The notes beneath the pieces are model-generated. The model saw nothing but the letters and a program-made list of their open reading frames with translations, did no database searches and was not told where the DNA came from. A DNA stretch of 22,089 nucleotides. Source: UBA1189 sp045612925. Lineage in GTDB: Bacteria; Bacteroidota; Bacteroidia; Bacteroidales; Bacteroidaceae. A program made the translations under genes and the position numbers. The number at the start of each line of letters is the position of its first letter. Position 1 is the first letter of the stretch. The stretch is from positions 1-22,089 of the forward strand of contig JAZKZX010000034.1 in assembly GCA_045612925.1 (NCBI GenBank), in the 5' to 3' direction. This document shows, piece by piece, positions 1-6,801 of the stretch.

Positions 1-914
1 TGGAGAAGTTCGAAGTACATATCCTCGGCTGCGGCTCGGCACTGCCCACCACACGCCACCATGCCACGTCACAAGTCATCGACCTGCGCGACAAACTCTA
101 CATGATCGACTGCGGTGAGGCCACACAGAGTCAGTACCGTAAGGTAGGGCTCAGCTTCTCACGGCTCGGACACATCTTCATCTCGCATCTGCATGGCGAC
201 CACTGCTTCGGACTGATGGGACTTATCTCCACCCTCGGACTTCTGGGGCGTACTGCCACGCTACACATCCACGCCTTCCCCGAACTGGAGACACTCATGC
301 GTCCCTGGCTCGACTTCTTCTGCGAGGGAATGGCCTACAAAATAGAGTTCCACCCCTTCCCCCATGGCTGCACCGACATCATCTACGAGGATCGTTCAGT
401 AAGCGTAAGAGCCTTTCCCCTGAGCCACCGCATCCCCTGTTGTGGATTCGTATTCCAGGAGAAACCCACGGCCGCACACATCAAGCGCGAGATGATCGAC
501 TTCTACGAGATTCCCTTCAGCCAGATAAACCGCATCAAGAACGGCGAAGACTATGTGACACCTGAGGGCAAGGTAATCCCCAACAGCCGACTCACCACGC
601 CAGCAGCTCCTCCACGCAAGTATGTCTACTGCAGCGACACACGCTTCAATGCCAACAACGTGCAGTACACACGCGATGCCGACCTCCTCTTCCACGAGGC
701 TACCTTTGCCGATGACCGCATAGCACGCGCCGAGCAGACCTGCCACAGCACCGCACGCCAGGCTGCCGAGATGGCGCGCCTAAGCGAGGCCAAGCGCCTG
801 CTCATAGGACATTACTCGGCTCGATACACCGATGAGCAAGTGCTACTTGACGAAGCTCGTGAGGTATTTCCTCAGACGATGTTGTCCGAAGAGGGGAAGA
901 GTTATAAAATATAG
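1..914 (+). CDS. rnz: Ribonuclease Z (tRNA 3' endonuclease), start codon cut by window edge
   Basis: RNase Z cuts tRNA precursors just 3' of the discriminator base so that CCA can be added; it is a cytosolic zinc-dependent metallo-beta-lactamase fold enzyme. The open frame runs to base 3, and bases 1-2 are TG, so the start is almost certainly an ATG whose A lies one base before the window. The protein would then begin MEKFEVHILGCGSALPTT and be about 304 aa, normal for the bacterial short form. The signature HLHGDH falls at about residues 63-68. Downstream the expected metal and active-site segments are seen: YCSDT, FHEATF and GHYSARY. A stretch of charged and polar residues before YCSDT fits the flexible substrate arm. 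The M20 gene starts 5 bases after its stop, so the two are probably co-transcribed. Identity is very secure; only the unseen first base is inferred. Confidence 0.96.
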   Translation, partial: EKFEVHILGCGSALPTTRHHATSQVIDLRDKLYMIDCGEATQSQYRKVGLSFSRLGHIFISHLHGDHCFGLMGLISTLGLLGRTATLHIHAFPELETLMRPWLDFFCEGMAYKIEFHPFPHGCTDIIYEDRSVSVRAFPLSHRIPCCGFVFQEKPTAAHIKREMIDFYEIPFSQINRIKNGEDYVTPEGKVIPNSRLTTPAAPPRKYVYCSDTRFNANNVQYTRDADLLFHEATFADDRIARAEQTCHSTARQAAEMARLSEAKRLLIGHYSARYTDEQVLLDEAREVFPQTMLSEEGKSYKI

Positions 915-919
915 GAATT

Positions 920-1993
920 ATGATAGAACAATTGACCATCGAATCAATATCCCTGCTCGACCAGCTTATCGCCACCCCTTCGGTGTCGCGCGATGAGGCT
1001 GCCACGGCCGATATCATCGAAGCGTTTCTCAAATCTAACGTCAAGGGAGATGTGCGACGCATACATAATAATATCTATGTGCGCACTCCCCATTGGGACG
1101 ATGCACACCCCACACTGCTGATGAATTCACATCACGACACGGTGAAACCGTCGGCCTCGTATACTCGCAATCCTTACGAGCCCACACATGAGGAGGGATG
1201 CATCTATGGTCTTGGCAGCAACGATGCCGGTGCTTCGGTGGTGTCGCTCATTGCGGCATACCGCTACTACGAAGATGTAGCATTGCCCTTTAATATTATT
1301 TTGGCGATTAGTGCCGAAGAGGAGGTGATGGGCGAGCATGGTATGCGTGCGCTGTTGCCCGAGTTGGGATACATTGACATGGCACTCGTGGGCGAGCCTA
1401 CTGGTATGCAGGCTGCTGTGGGCGAGCGTGGCTTGGTGGTGATGGACTGTGTGGCTCATGGTGTGCGTGGACACGCTGCCCGCAATGAGGGCGTCAATGC
1501 AATCGATATTGCCATCCGTGATATCGAGCGCTTGCGCAACTTCCGTTTCGAGCACCGTTCTGAACTGTTGGGTGATATCAAGATGACCGTTACGCAGATC
1601 AATGCCGGTACGCAACACAATGTGATTCCGGACGAATGTCGCTTCGTCATCGACATACGCACCACCGATGCGTACTCCAATGAGGAGACGGCGCGCATCG
1701 TGGACCACTTGCTCGAGTCCGATGCCAAGGAACGCAGCACTCGTGTGCACGCCTCGGCCATCTATGAAGATCATCCTTTGGTAAAGGCTGCCATTGCTAT
1801 AGGAAGAGAGACTTTCGTATCACCTACCACATCGGATATGGCACTAATGCATGGCATACCCTCGCTCAAGATGGGCGTAGGCCAGTCGGCCCGCTCGCAT
1901 GGAGCCGATGAGTTTGTTATGGAACACGAGATTGTAGAGGGTATACAAGTATACATCGACTACCTCGCATCGCTACAAAAGGTACTGTCGTGA
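920..1993 (+). CDS. M20 family metallo-hydrolase, probable ArgE-type N-acyl-ornithine/citrulline deacylase
   Basis: A 357-aa zinc-dependent amidohydrolase of the M20/ArgE/DapE family. Family landmarks are in order: HHDTV with metal ligands H71 and D73, bridging D102 in GLGSNDAGAS, the general base and ligand pair E134/E135 in SAEEEVMGEHG, E159 in GEPT, and the last ligand H327 in SHGADEF. Between them lies the usual dimerisation/lid domain (about residues 165-275). In Bacteroidota this family is commonly annotated acetylornithine deacetylase. In Bacteroides fragilis the arginine pathway is known to use N-succinyl rather than N-acetyl intermediates, so a desuccinylase role is possible. Substrate cannot be read from sequence, and close relatives include lysine-pathway deacylases and dipeptidases. 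No other arginine genes are adjacent; the neighbour is rnz, 5 bases upstream, so the operon gives no support for the pathway. No signal peptide, hence cytosolic. Confidence 0.85.
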   Translation: MIEQLTIESISLLDQLIATPSVSRDEAATADIIEAFLKSNVKGDVRRIHNNIYVRTPHWDDAHPTLLMNSHHDTVKPSASYTRNPYEPTHEEGCIYGLGSNDAGASVVSLIAAYRYYEDVALPFNIILAISAEEEVMGEHGMRALLPELGYIDMALVGEPTGMQAAVGERGLVVMDCVAHGVRGHAARNEGVNAIDIAIRDIERLRNFRFEHRSELLGDIKMTVTQINAGTQHNVIPDECRFVIDIRTTDAYSNEETARIVDHLLESDAKERSTRVHASAIYEDHPLVKAAIAIGRETFVSPTTSDMALMHGIPSLKMGVGQSARSHGADEFVMEHEIVEGIQVYIDYLASLQKVLS

Positions 1994-2012
1994 GAGAATG
2001 AGTATATAAAAC

Positions 2013-2045
2013 AAATAGGAGGCAACCTTTCGGAGCCTCCTATTT
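2013..2045. terminator. Bidirectional intrinsic terminator between M20 gene and DUF3127 gene
   Basis: A perfect 11-bp inverted repeat (AAATAGGAGGC at 2013-2023 with GCCTCCTATTT at 2035-2045) encloses an 11-base loop. The A/T ends of the stem supply the uridine-rich side in both directions. It lies 19 bases past the M20 stop and 19 bases from the 3' end of the convergent gene, so it can serve both. Confidence 0.85.
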
Positions 2046-2064
2046 CTATATTCATCCTTTTCGT

Positions 2065-2454
2065 TTAGAAGGGAAGATCATCTGCCTCATTCGATGCATT
2101 CATTTGCGGTGCGCTGAAAGGGTCTGCCACAGGAGGAGGTACGGGAGCACCGGCAGGAGGCACAGGAGCACCTGCTGCAGGAGCAACATTACGATCGACC
2201 TTCCATGCGCGGATATCGTTGTACCAACGGCCATTGTACTCGCGGCTATCAATGTCGAACGATACGGTAAGGGTCTCGCCCAACTGGATGTTGAACTGTG
2301 AGATGCGGTCGGCACCAAACACATTGAACATCATCTTGCGGGGATACTGCTCCATCGTCTCAAGTACATACTCCCTGATTTTCCACTCGTTGCCTGCCTT
2401 TGACACGCCGCCACGCTCGTCAAGCACGGCGATAATCTTTCCTGTTAATTCCAT
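2065..2454 (-). CDS. DUF3127 domain protein with SSB-like acidic C-terminal tail
   Basis: A 129-aa soluble protein matching the Bacteroidota family DUF3127, whose function is not established as far as I know. The conserved core (about residues 1-89) starts MELTGKIIAVLDERGG and contains the family's KNEW-like GNEWKIREYVLET and REYNGRWYNDIRAWKV segments; it reads as a small beta-rich, possibly OB-like domain. It is followed by an Ala/Pro linker with two copies of AGAPVPP (residues 94-100 and 101-107) and ends in EADDLPF. That layout, a small beta domain plus flexible linker plus acidic tail ending in Pro-Phe, is the layout of single-stranded DNA-binding proteins. The gene is divergent from dnaN, 183 bases away, which fits a DNA-metabolism role. 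Family call is confident; function is inference. Its start (ATG at 2454) is the only one consistent with the conserved N-terminus. Confidence 0.88.
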   Translation of the reverse strand: MELTGKIIAVLDERGGVSKAGNEWKIREYVLETMEQYPRKMMFNVFGADRISQFNIQLGETLTVSFDIDSREYNGRWYNDIRAWKVDRNVAPAAGAPVPPAGAPVPPPVADPFSAPQMNASNEADDLPF

Positions 2455-2507
2455 ATAGCTACTTCGTTTATAGATTTGTTGTTGTTCCGTTTTCTCAAAT
2501 TGAGTTG

Positions 2508-2515
2508 CGAAGATA
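2508..2515 (-). promoter_or_regulatory. Possible -7 element for the DUF3127 gene
   Basis: Read on the minus strand this is TATCTTCG, one mismatch from the Bacteroidota TAnnTTTG, 54 bases ahead of the start codon. Upstream at the right distance (20 bases) is only a TTAG, a poor match to TTTG, so this is tentative. Confidence 0.35.
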
Positions 2516-2555
2516 CACCTTTATTATAAATGTAGCTAATTTTTTTGTCATTTTT

Positions 2556-2587
2556 TTTGGCTACACGAGCAGTTTATGTTACTTTTG
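2556..2587 (+). promoter_or_regulatory. Bacteroidota-type promoter of dnaN
   Basis: TTTG at 2556-2559, a 20-base spacer, then TACTTTTG at 2580-2587, an exact TAnnTTTG. Transcription should start around 2592-2595, leaving a roughly 45-base A-rich leader before the dnaN ATG. The flanking intergenic DNA is strongly A+T-rich. Confidence 0.75.
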
Positions 2588-2637
2588 TACGAATATATTA
2601 AACTGCTAAAAAAAGTAACAATATAAAATAAAAAGCT

Positions 2638-3762
2638 ATGAAATTTGTAGTATCGAGCGCAGCGCTTTATAGCCACTTGCAGGCTATCAGCCGTGTCATC
2701 AATTCAAAGAGTACACTCCCCATTCTTGACTGTTTCTTGTTCAATATTGAAGGCAACAAGTTGTCAATCACTGCCTCTGACAACGAGACCACACTTGACA
2801 CTATGATGGAGATTGTTGAGAGCGATGGCAATTACCAGTTTGCTATTCCTTCAAAGACATTGCTCGATGCCATCAAGGAGCTCCCTGAGCAGCCCATCAC
2901 CTTCGACATCAACACCCAGACAATGGAGGTATCTATCCAGTACATGAATGGTAAGTATGCTCTGATGGGACAGTCGGCAGACGAGTACCCTATGGCAGCA
3001 CTCATGGGTGAGAATAGCGTGAGCTTCAACATTGAGGCAGACACTTTGCTCGGCGGCATCAATCGTACGATCTTTGCCACTGCCGACGACGAACTACGCC
3101 CCGTGATGAATGGTATCTACTTTGATATCTTTACAGACAATGTCACTCTTGTAGCTTCAGACGGCCACAAGCTCGTGCGCTACAAGCTCTATAATGTGAA
3201 AGGCGAAGAGAAAGCAGCCTTTATCCTTCCCAAGAAGCCTGCTGCACTGCTCAAGAATCTCTTGGCAAAGGAGGCTGGCGAAATCAAGATTTCGTTCGAC
3301 GATCGCAACGCTACCTTCGAGATGCCCACACACCGCATGATATGCCGCCTTATCGAAGGTCGTTACCCCAACTACAATTCGGTAATACCTCAGAACAATC
3401 CCTTCAAGGTAACTATAGACCGCGCCGCTATGCTCAGCGCTCTTCGCCGCGTATCAGTATTCTCATCACAGAGCAGCAGCTTAATCAAACTCCGCATGAG
3501 CAGCAACGAACTTCTCATCTCTGCGCAGGACATCGACTTCTCTACTTCTGCTGAAGAAAAGCTCGCATGCGCTTATGAGGGCAATGCAATGAATATTGGT
3601 TTCAAGGCCACATTCCTCATGGATATCCTCTCAAACATCAACGGGCAAGATATTATCATCGAGGTTTCTGACCCCTCACGTGCAGGTGTACTTGTTCCAG
3701 CCGAGCAAGTGGAGAATGAAGACATTCTCATGCTCCTCATGCCTATGATGCTCAACGACTAA
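2638..3762 (+). CDS. dnaN: DNA polymerase III beta subunit (sliding clamp)
   Basis: A 374-aa protein of normal clamp length. DnaN dimerises into a ring round DNA and tethers replicative polymerase and other partners. Three repeated clamp domains are recognisable: about 1-120 (starting MKFVVSSAALYSHLQAISRV), 125-245 (containing GIYFDIFTDNVTLVASDGHK and the typical RMICRLIEGRYPNYNSVIP at its end), and 250-374. The C-terminus, with NEDILMLLMPMMLND, corresponds to the conserved YLLMPMR-type end; here the last residues are LMPMMLND, so the usual terminal Arg is replaced by Met. The gene has its own promoter and is followed by a strong hairpin terminator, so it is probably a single-gene transcript. 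Unlike the classical dnaA-dnaN-recF order, dnaN here converges on recF, and no dnaA is present in the window. Confidence 0.97.
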   Translation: MKFVVSSAALYSHLQAISRVINSKSTLPILDCFLFNIEGNKLSITASDNETTLDTMMEIVESDGNYQFAIPSKTLLDAIKELPEQPITFDINTQTMEVSIQYMNGKYALMGQSADEYPMAALMGENSVSFNIEADTLLGGINRTIFATADDELRPVMNGIYFDIFTDNVTLVASDGHKLVRYKLYNVKGEEKAAFILPKKPAALLKNLLAKEAGEIKISFDDRNATFEMPTHRMICRLIEGRYPNYNSVIPQNNPFKVTIDRAAMLSALRRVSVFSSQSSSLIKLRMSSNELLISAQDIDFSTSAEEKLACAYEGNAMNIGFKATFLMDILSNINGQDIIIEVSDPSRAGVLVPAEQVENEDILMLLMPMMLND

Positions 3763-3779
3763 ATCTATCTCCATAAGAT

Positions 3780-3820
3780 AAAGAGTAGTGGACCCGCTTT
3801 AAGCGAGTCCACTACTCTTT
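3780..3820. terminator. Bidirectional terminator between dnaN and DUF721/recF
   Basis: A perfect 14-bp stem (AAAGAGTAGTGGAC at 3780-3793 with GTCCACTACTCTTT at 3807-3820), with a further small CGCTT/AAGCG pairing inside the loop. It is followed by TTTATAC-type sequence on the plus strand and by a T-rich stretch on the minus strand. It lies 17 bases after the dnaN stop and 60 bases past the convergent gene. Confidence 0.85.
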
Positions 3821-3880
3821 TATACAAGCACTATCATTATGTGTATGAATGAGACCTGCTATACCATTTCTTACTTCTTA

Positions 3881-4171
3881 CTATCTGAACACGATATCAG
3901 CAATGACCTGAGCACCTACATAGGCATTGAGACGAGCCGCAAGTTCACGGCGCTGCATATGAAGTTCTTGGCGCAACACGGGAGAGGTGAGCTGCACATA
4001 GAGAGTCTGATTACGAATGACAAGATCTTTGGTATAGCGTGCTATCACGGGGCCCATCACATGCTCCCACCCCTGAATGAGTCGATATTCATTGAGCGGA
4101 GATTCAAGTCCCTGCTGGCGGAGGAACTGACGTATAAGTTCCCCTACGGCTTCAGATTTGGAACGTTTCAT
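3881..4171 (-). CDS. DUF721 (DciA-like) protein coupled to recF
   Basis: A 96-aa protein of the DUF721 family. The conserved features are visible: an N-terminal SEAVGELIRQFLRQQGLESPLNEYRLIQGWEHVMG segment (here about residues 6-41) with the invariant W preceding VMG, then IARYTKDLVIRNQTLYVQLTSPVLRQEL and a short C-terminal helix. DUF721 is the domain that defines DciA, the ancestral replicative-helicase operator in bacteria lacking DnaC/DnaI-type loaders; whether this short member does that job is inference. Its ATG overlaps the recF stop as ATGA (4168-4171), so it is translationally coupled to recF. The recF-DUF721 neighbourhood is widespread in bacteria and supports a replication or repair role. 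It ends 60 bases from the dnaN terminator stem. Confidence 0.85.
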   Translation of the reverse strand: MKRSKSEAVGELIRQFLRQQGLESPLNEYRLIQGWEHVMGPVIARYTKDLVIRNQTLYVQLTSPVLRQELHMQRRELAARLNAYVGAQVIADIVFR

Positions 4172-5271
4172 TCGTCGTGCAAATTTACGATTCCGTCCGA
4201 CACGGCATATAGCTTATAATCCCCTGTTACTGCTGCCAATATGCCATCCATGTGTCCACGATTAACATCGGTAATGAAGGTCTGCCCGAAGGTATCGCCC
4301 GACACAAGACGCACAATTTGCTCCACCCGCGATGCATCGAGGCGGTCAAAGATATCATCAAGCAAGAGAATAGGCACCTTGTTGCTTGAGCGACGCAGAA
4401 AGTCGTACTGAGCCAGCTTAAGTGCAATGAGGAAGGTTTTATTTTGCCCCTGCGAACCCTCTCTTTTTATCGGGTACCCATCTAACTGCATAACAAGGTC
4501 ATCTTTGTGCACCCCATGCAGCGAATAGCCCATAATGCGGTCTTTGGCGCGGCCACCTCGTATCGTATCGAGCAGCGCTCCCCTATCACCATGTGATAGA
4601 TATGAAAGCGACACCACTTCCCTATCGCCTGAAATCTGTCTATAGAAATACTGAAATATCGGTACCAGGCCATCAATGAAAGCTTTGCGACGCTCATAAA
4701 TAAGCGTGCCTGCTTGGGCCATCATCTCCTCCCAAAGCCCTAAAAGTTCTGGGTCGGGTTCCTCTTCATGCTTAAGCAGCGCATTGCGCTGCTGCAGAGC
4801 CTTATCATAATTGATAAGCTGAGACAAATACTCTCTGTCGTGCTGTGCTATCGCCACATCCATAAATCGGCGACGCTCCTCACTACCACCAAGTATTAAT
4901 TCGTTATCCGATGGAGACACCATTACCAAAGGGATAAATCCCACATGCTCCGAAAAACGCTGATAGGCCTTCTTGTTGCGTTTGAAGGTTTTCTTCTGTC
5001 TGCGCTTCATACCGCAATAAATTTCCTCATCGTCTCCCTGCTCCGATTCATAGAGTCCCTGCACTACGAAAAAGTCTGCCTCATGACGCATCACCTGCGA
5101 GTCAATGGGGTTAGTGGCACTCTTACAAAACGATAGGTAATAGATGGCATCAAGAAGATTGGTCTTCCCCATACCGTTCTGCCCGATGAAGCAGTTCATC
5201 TTAGGCGATAAATCAAGGTCTGCCTGCTCAATATTCTTATAGTTGAGTATCGAAAGTTTCTTTAGTATCAT
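4168..5271 (-). CDS. recF: DNA replication/repair protein RecF
   Basis: RecF is an SMC/ABC-like ATPase that helps load RecA at single-strand gaps. I place the start at the ATG whose complement is 5269-5271, giving 367 aa beginning MILKKLSILNYKNIEQ, the usual RecF N-terminus; the open frame continues upstream to 5361 but that extension is A/T-rich intergenic sequence coding a Phe-rich string. Motifs: Walker A GQNGMGKT at residues 30-37, the ABC signature around REGSQGQNKTF, and Walker B PILLLDDIFDRLDASR with the D-loop. The region DEEIYCGMKRRQKKTFKRN and the SPSDNELILGGSEERRRFMD segment are typical. Length matches the family. The stop overlaps the ATG of the DUF721 gene by four bases. No convincing promoter is seen upstream: a CGAAGATA at 5292-5299 reads TATCTTCG on the minus strand but has no matching -33 box. 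Confidence 0.96.
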   Translation of the reverse strand: MILKKLSILNYKNIEQADLDLSPKMNCFIGQNGMGKTNLLDAIYYLSFCKSATNPIDSQVMRHEADFFVVQGLYESEQGDDEEIYCGMKRRQKKTFKRNKKAYQRFSEHVGFIPLVMVSPSDNELILGGSEERRRFMDVAIAQHDREYLSQLINYDKALQQRNALLKHEEEPDPELLGLWEEMMAQAGTLIYERRKAFIDGLVPIFQYFYRQISGDREVVSLSYLSHGDRGALLDTIRGGRAKDRIMGYSLHGVHKDDLVMQLDGYPIKREGSQGQNKTFLIALKLAQYDFLRRSSNKVPILLLDDIFDRLDASRVEQIVRLVSGDTFGQTFITDVNRGHMDGILAAVTGDYKLYAVSDGIVNLHDE

Positions 5272-5368
5272 GGTTGCGACAATATGGCGTACGAAGATAC
5301 GAATATTATCCCGAAAATGGAGGATTAAAGCGAAAAAACCACCACAAAGAAAAAAAAACATGTTGAAA

Positions 5369-5400
5369 TTTCATCAATCAGCAGAAATAGACTATTTTTG
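5369..5400 (+). promoter_or_regulatory. Bacteroidota-type promoter of the TPR-ribH unit
   Basis: TATTTTTG at 5393-5400 fits TAnnTTTG exactly, and TTTC at 5369-5372, 20 bases upstream, is one mismatch from TTTG. The predicted transcript start near 5406 leaves a leader of about 37 bases before the TPR gene. The whole recF/TPR divergent gap (5272-5442) is A+T-rich, including a nine-A run at 5350-5358. Confidence 0.65.
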
Positions 5401-5442
5401 CACGTCATTGGACGAAGAATACGAACATAAACAAATAATAAT

Positions 5443-6096
5443 ATGGCAAAAAAAGAAACAGTACAAGAGCAAGTGCTCAATGTAGAGGAGGCAGTAAGCC
5501 GCTCTGAGGCGTTCATCAACAAGAACAAGAAGATTATCACCATCCTCGTTGTAGGGCTCGTAGCCGTGGTGGCGGCAGGCATGTTGACTTCAACTTATAT
5601 CATCAAGCCCCGCGAGCAGAAGGCTGCCGAAGCGCTTTTCATTGGTGAAAAACACTTCCAGAATGGCGATTACGAGAGCGCCCTTGCAGAGTTCGAAGTG
5701 GTAACTGCCGATTACAAGTGCACCAAGGCAGGAAACCTTGCTAAAGCATACGCAGGTATCAGTCTCGCCAAACTCGGCAGCTACGAAGAAGCGATTCCCA
5801 TGCTCAAGGCATTCAAGGGAGATGATGCGATGATAGCCCCTTCAGTATTGGCTGCACTCGGCAACTGCTATGCACAGGTAGGTGAAGAGGCTAAGGCAGC
5901 TGCCACACTCGTAAAAGCCGCCAACAAGGCCAACAACAATCTGCTGAGCCCAGCATACCTCATCCAGGCAGGTCAGATCTACGAGAAATTGGACAAAAAT
6001 GGTGAAGCATTGAAAGCATACAACGAGATAAAGACCAAGTACTATGGTTCAATGCAAGCTATGGACATTGACAAGTACATCGAGCGCGTAAAATAA
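5443..6096 (+). CDS. Membrane-anchored tetratricopeptide repeat protein
   Basis: A 217-aa protein with a charged N-terminal tail (1-30, ending KNKK), one hydrophobic membrane segment (about 31-54, IITILVVGLVAVVAAGM...), and a domain made of about four TPR units: roughly 62-90 (EALFIGEKHFQNGDYESALAEF), 97-124 (AKAYAGISLAKLGSYEEAI), 132-160 (LAALGNCYAQVGEEAKAAATL) and 168-200 (YLIQAGQIYEKLDKNGEALKAY). TPRs are helical hairpins for protein binding. The arrangement, one N-terminal anchor and a soluble TPR domain, resembles the YfgM/ancillary SecYEG translocon group, but that is an analogy. The N-in topology expected from the positive tail would put the TPRs in the periplasm. It is followed 109 bases later by ribH in the same direction, a pairing I recall from Bacteroides genomes; no functional link with riboflavin synthesis is evident. 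Confidence 0.85.
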   Translation: MAKKETVQEQVLNVEEAVSRSEAFINKNKKIITILVVGLVAVVAAGMLTSTYIIKPREQKAAEALFIGEKHFQNGDYESALAEFEVVTADYKCTKAGNLAKAYAGISLAKLGSYEEAIPMLKAFKGDDAMIAPSVLAALGNCYAQVGEEAKAAATLVKAANKANNNLLSPAYLIQAGQIYEKLDKNGEALKAYNEIKTKYYGSMQAMDIDKYIERVK

Positions 6097-6115
6097 TCTA
6101 TAACGGATCGCATCG

Positions 6116-6187
6116 GAGGGGTTGAGAGTTGAGAGAGTAGACGACATCGCATAAAATCTCTTGCCTCTCAACCTCTTCTATTTTTAC
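6116..6187 (+). promoter_or_regulatory. Hairpin with U-rich tail in the leader of ribH (terminator or attenuator)
   Basis: Two tandem TTGAGAG units (6122-6135) can pair with CTCTCAACC at 6165-6173; GGTTGAGAG at 6120-6128 gives nine perfect pairs. The right arm is followed by a T-rich run (6176-6185). It sits between the TPR gene and ribH, so it could end part of the upstream transcription or attenuate ribH. The large loop of about 36 bases makes it a weaker terminator than the others in this window. I see no FMN riboswitch sequence here. Confidence 0.4.
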
Positions 6188-6205
6188 CATTAACACCCTA
6201 TCCAC

Positions 6206-6694
6206 ATGGCAACAGCATTCCACAACCTTTCAGCGTATGACATCACCTCGGTACCAGACGCATCAGAGATGAGATTTGGCATCGTCGTATCAGAGTGGAA
6301 CGAGAATATCACTGCCGCTCTCTTGGATGGAGCTAAGGAAACCCTTTTGCGTCATGGAGCCAAGGAGGAGAACATCATCGTGCACACCGTTCCTGGCAGC
6401 TTTGAACTCATTTATGGCTCTGCCAAGTTTGTTCAGTCGAACATAGTCGATGCCGTCATCGCTCTCGGCTGCGTAGTACGAGGAGACACACCCCACTTCG
6501 ACTATGTATGTGCTGGCACCACACAGGGCATTGCTGCGCTCAATGCTCAAGCCACCATCCCTGTCATTTTCGGCCTTATCACTACCGACACCATGCAGCA
6601 AGCCAAAGATCGGGCAGGCGGAATCCATGGCAACAAGGGAGACGAATGCGCAGTTACTGCAATCAAGATGGTCGATCTGAGTGCGCGATTTTGA
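6206..6694 (+). CDS. ribH: 6,7-dimethyl-8-ribityllumazine synthase
   Basis: Lumazine synthase condenses 5-amino-6-ribitylamino-uracil with 3,4-dihydroxy-2-butanone 4-phosphate to give the direct precursor of riboflavin; it forms pentamers or 60-subunit shells in the cytosol. The 162-aa length is normal. Conserved segments: GIVVSEWNENIT with the substrate-stacking W31-N32, VPGSFELIYGS (about 62-72), ALGCVVRGDTPHFDYVC with catalytic H97, IPVIFGLITTDTMQQA (about 118-133) and HGNKGDECA (about 141-149) that binds the phosphate of the second subunit. It is preceded by a possible attenuator hairpin and followed by the tRNA-Tyr transcription unit; no other rib gene lies nearby. Start chosen at the first in-frame ATG, which gives the expected short N-terminal arm. 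Confidence 0.97.
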   Translation: MATAFHNLSAYDITSVPDASEMRFGIVVSEWNENITAALLDGAKETLLRHGAKEENIIVHTVPGSFELIYGSAKFVQSNIVDAVIALGCVVRGDTPHFDYVCAGTTQGIAALNAQATIPVIFGLITTDTMQQAKDRAGGIHGNKGDECAVTAIKMVDLSARF

Positions 6695-6714
6695 CAAAAG
6701 CAAAGAATAATAGC

Positions 6715-6745
6715 AGCATAAGCTATATTTTCTGAAAATTATGCT
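6715..6745 (+). terminator. Weak hairpin after ribH, possible terminator
   Basis: AGCATAA (6715-6721) pairs with TTATGCT (6739-6745), and TTTT/AAAA can pair inside with a six-base bulge. There is no long T-run after it, and it runs into the -33 region of the tRNA promoter, so the assignment is tentative. Confidence 0.3.
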
Positions 6746-6774
6746 TGCCTATTTAAAAAATATTTGTACCTTTG
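6744..6774 (+). promoter_or_regulatory. Promoter of tRNA-Tyr
   Basis: TACCTTTG at 6767-6774 is an exact TAnnTTTG. The -33 side is CTTG at 6744-6747, 19 bases upstream, a partial match. The transcript should begin near 6780, about 20 bases before the mature tRNA. Confidence 0.7.
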
Positions 6775-6801
6775 CAATCGCAAATGCGAAAGCAAGCGTT
6801 T

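Noticed and set aside
1127..1774. Long minus-strand open frame of 215 codons opposite the M20 gene
   Set aside because: It is fully antisense to a gene with all catalytic motifs, and its His-rich composition is what antisense reading of such a gene gives.
3839..4219. Plus-strand open frame of 126 codons opposite DUF721 and the end of recF
   Set aside because: It lies antisense to two well-supported genes, resembles no known family and sits after the dnaN terminator.
5292..5299. TATCTTCG (minus strand) as a recF promoter
   Set aside because: One mismatch in the -7 box and no TTTG-like -33 box at 19-21 bases; left as a possibility in the recF entry only.
5272..5361. Upstream extension of recF starting MFFFLCGGFF
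   Set aside because: It is A/T-rich intergenic sequence coding a Phe-rich string; the conserved RecF N-terminus starts at the ATG at 5271, and the region fits a divergent intergenic gap.
6097..6205. FMN riboswitch upstream of ribH
   Set aside because: The conserved riboswitch core sequences are not visible; only a simple hairpin with repeats is present.
6198..6206. CTATCCACA, one mismatch from a DnaA box, at the ribH start
   Set aside because: A single copy overlapping a start codon, with no cluster, AT-rich unwinding element or dnaA nearby.
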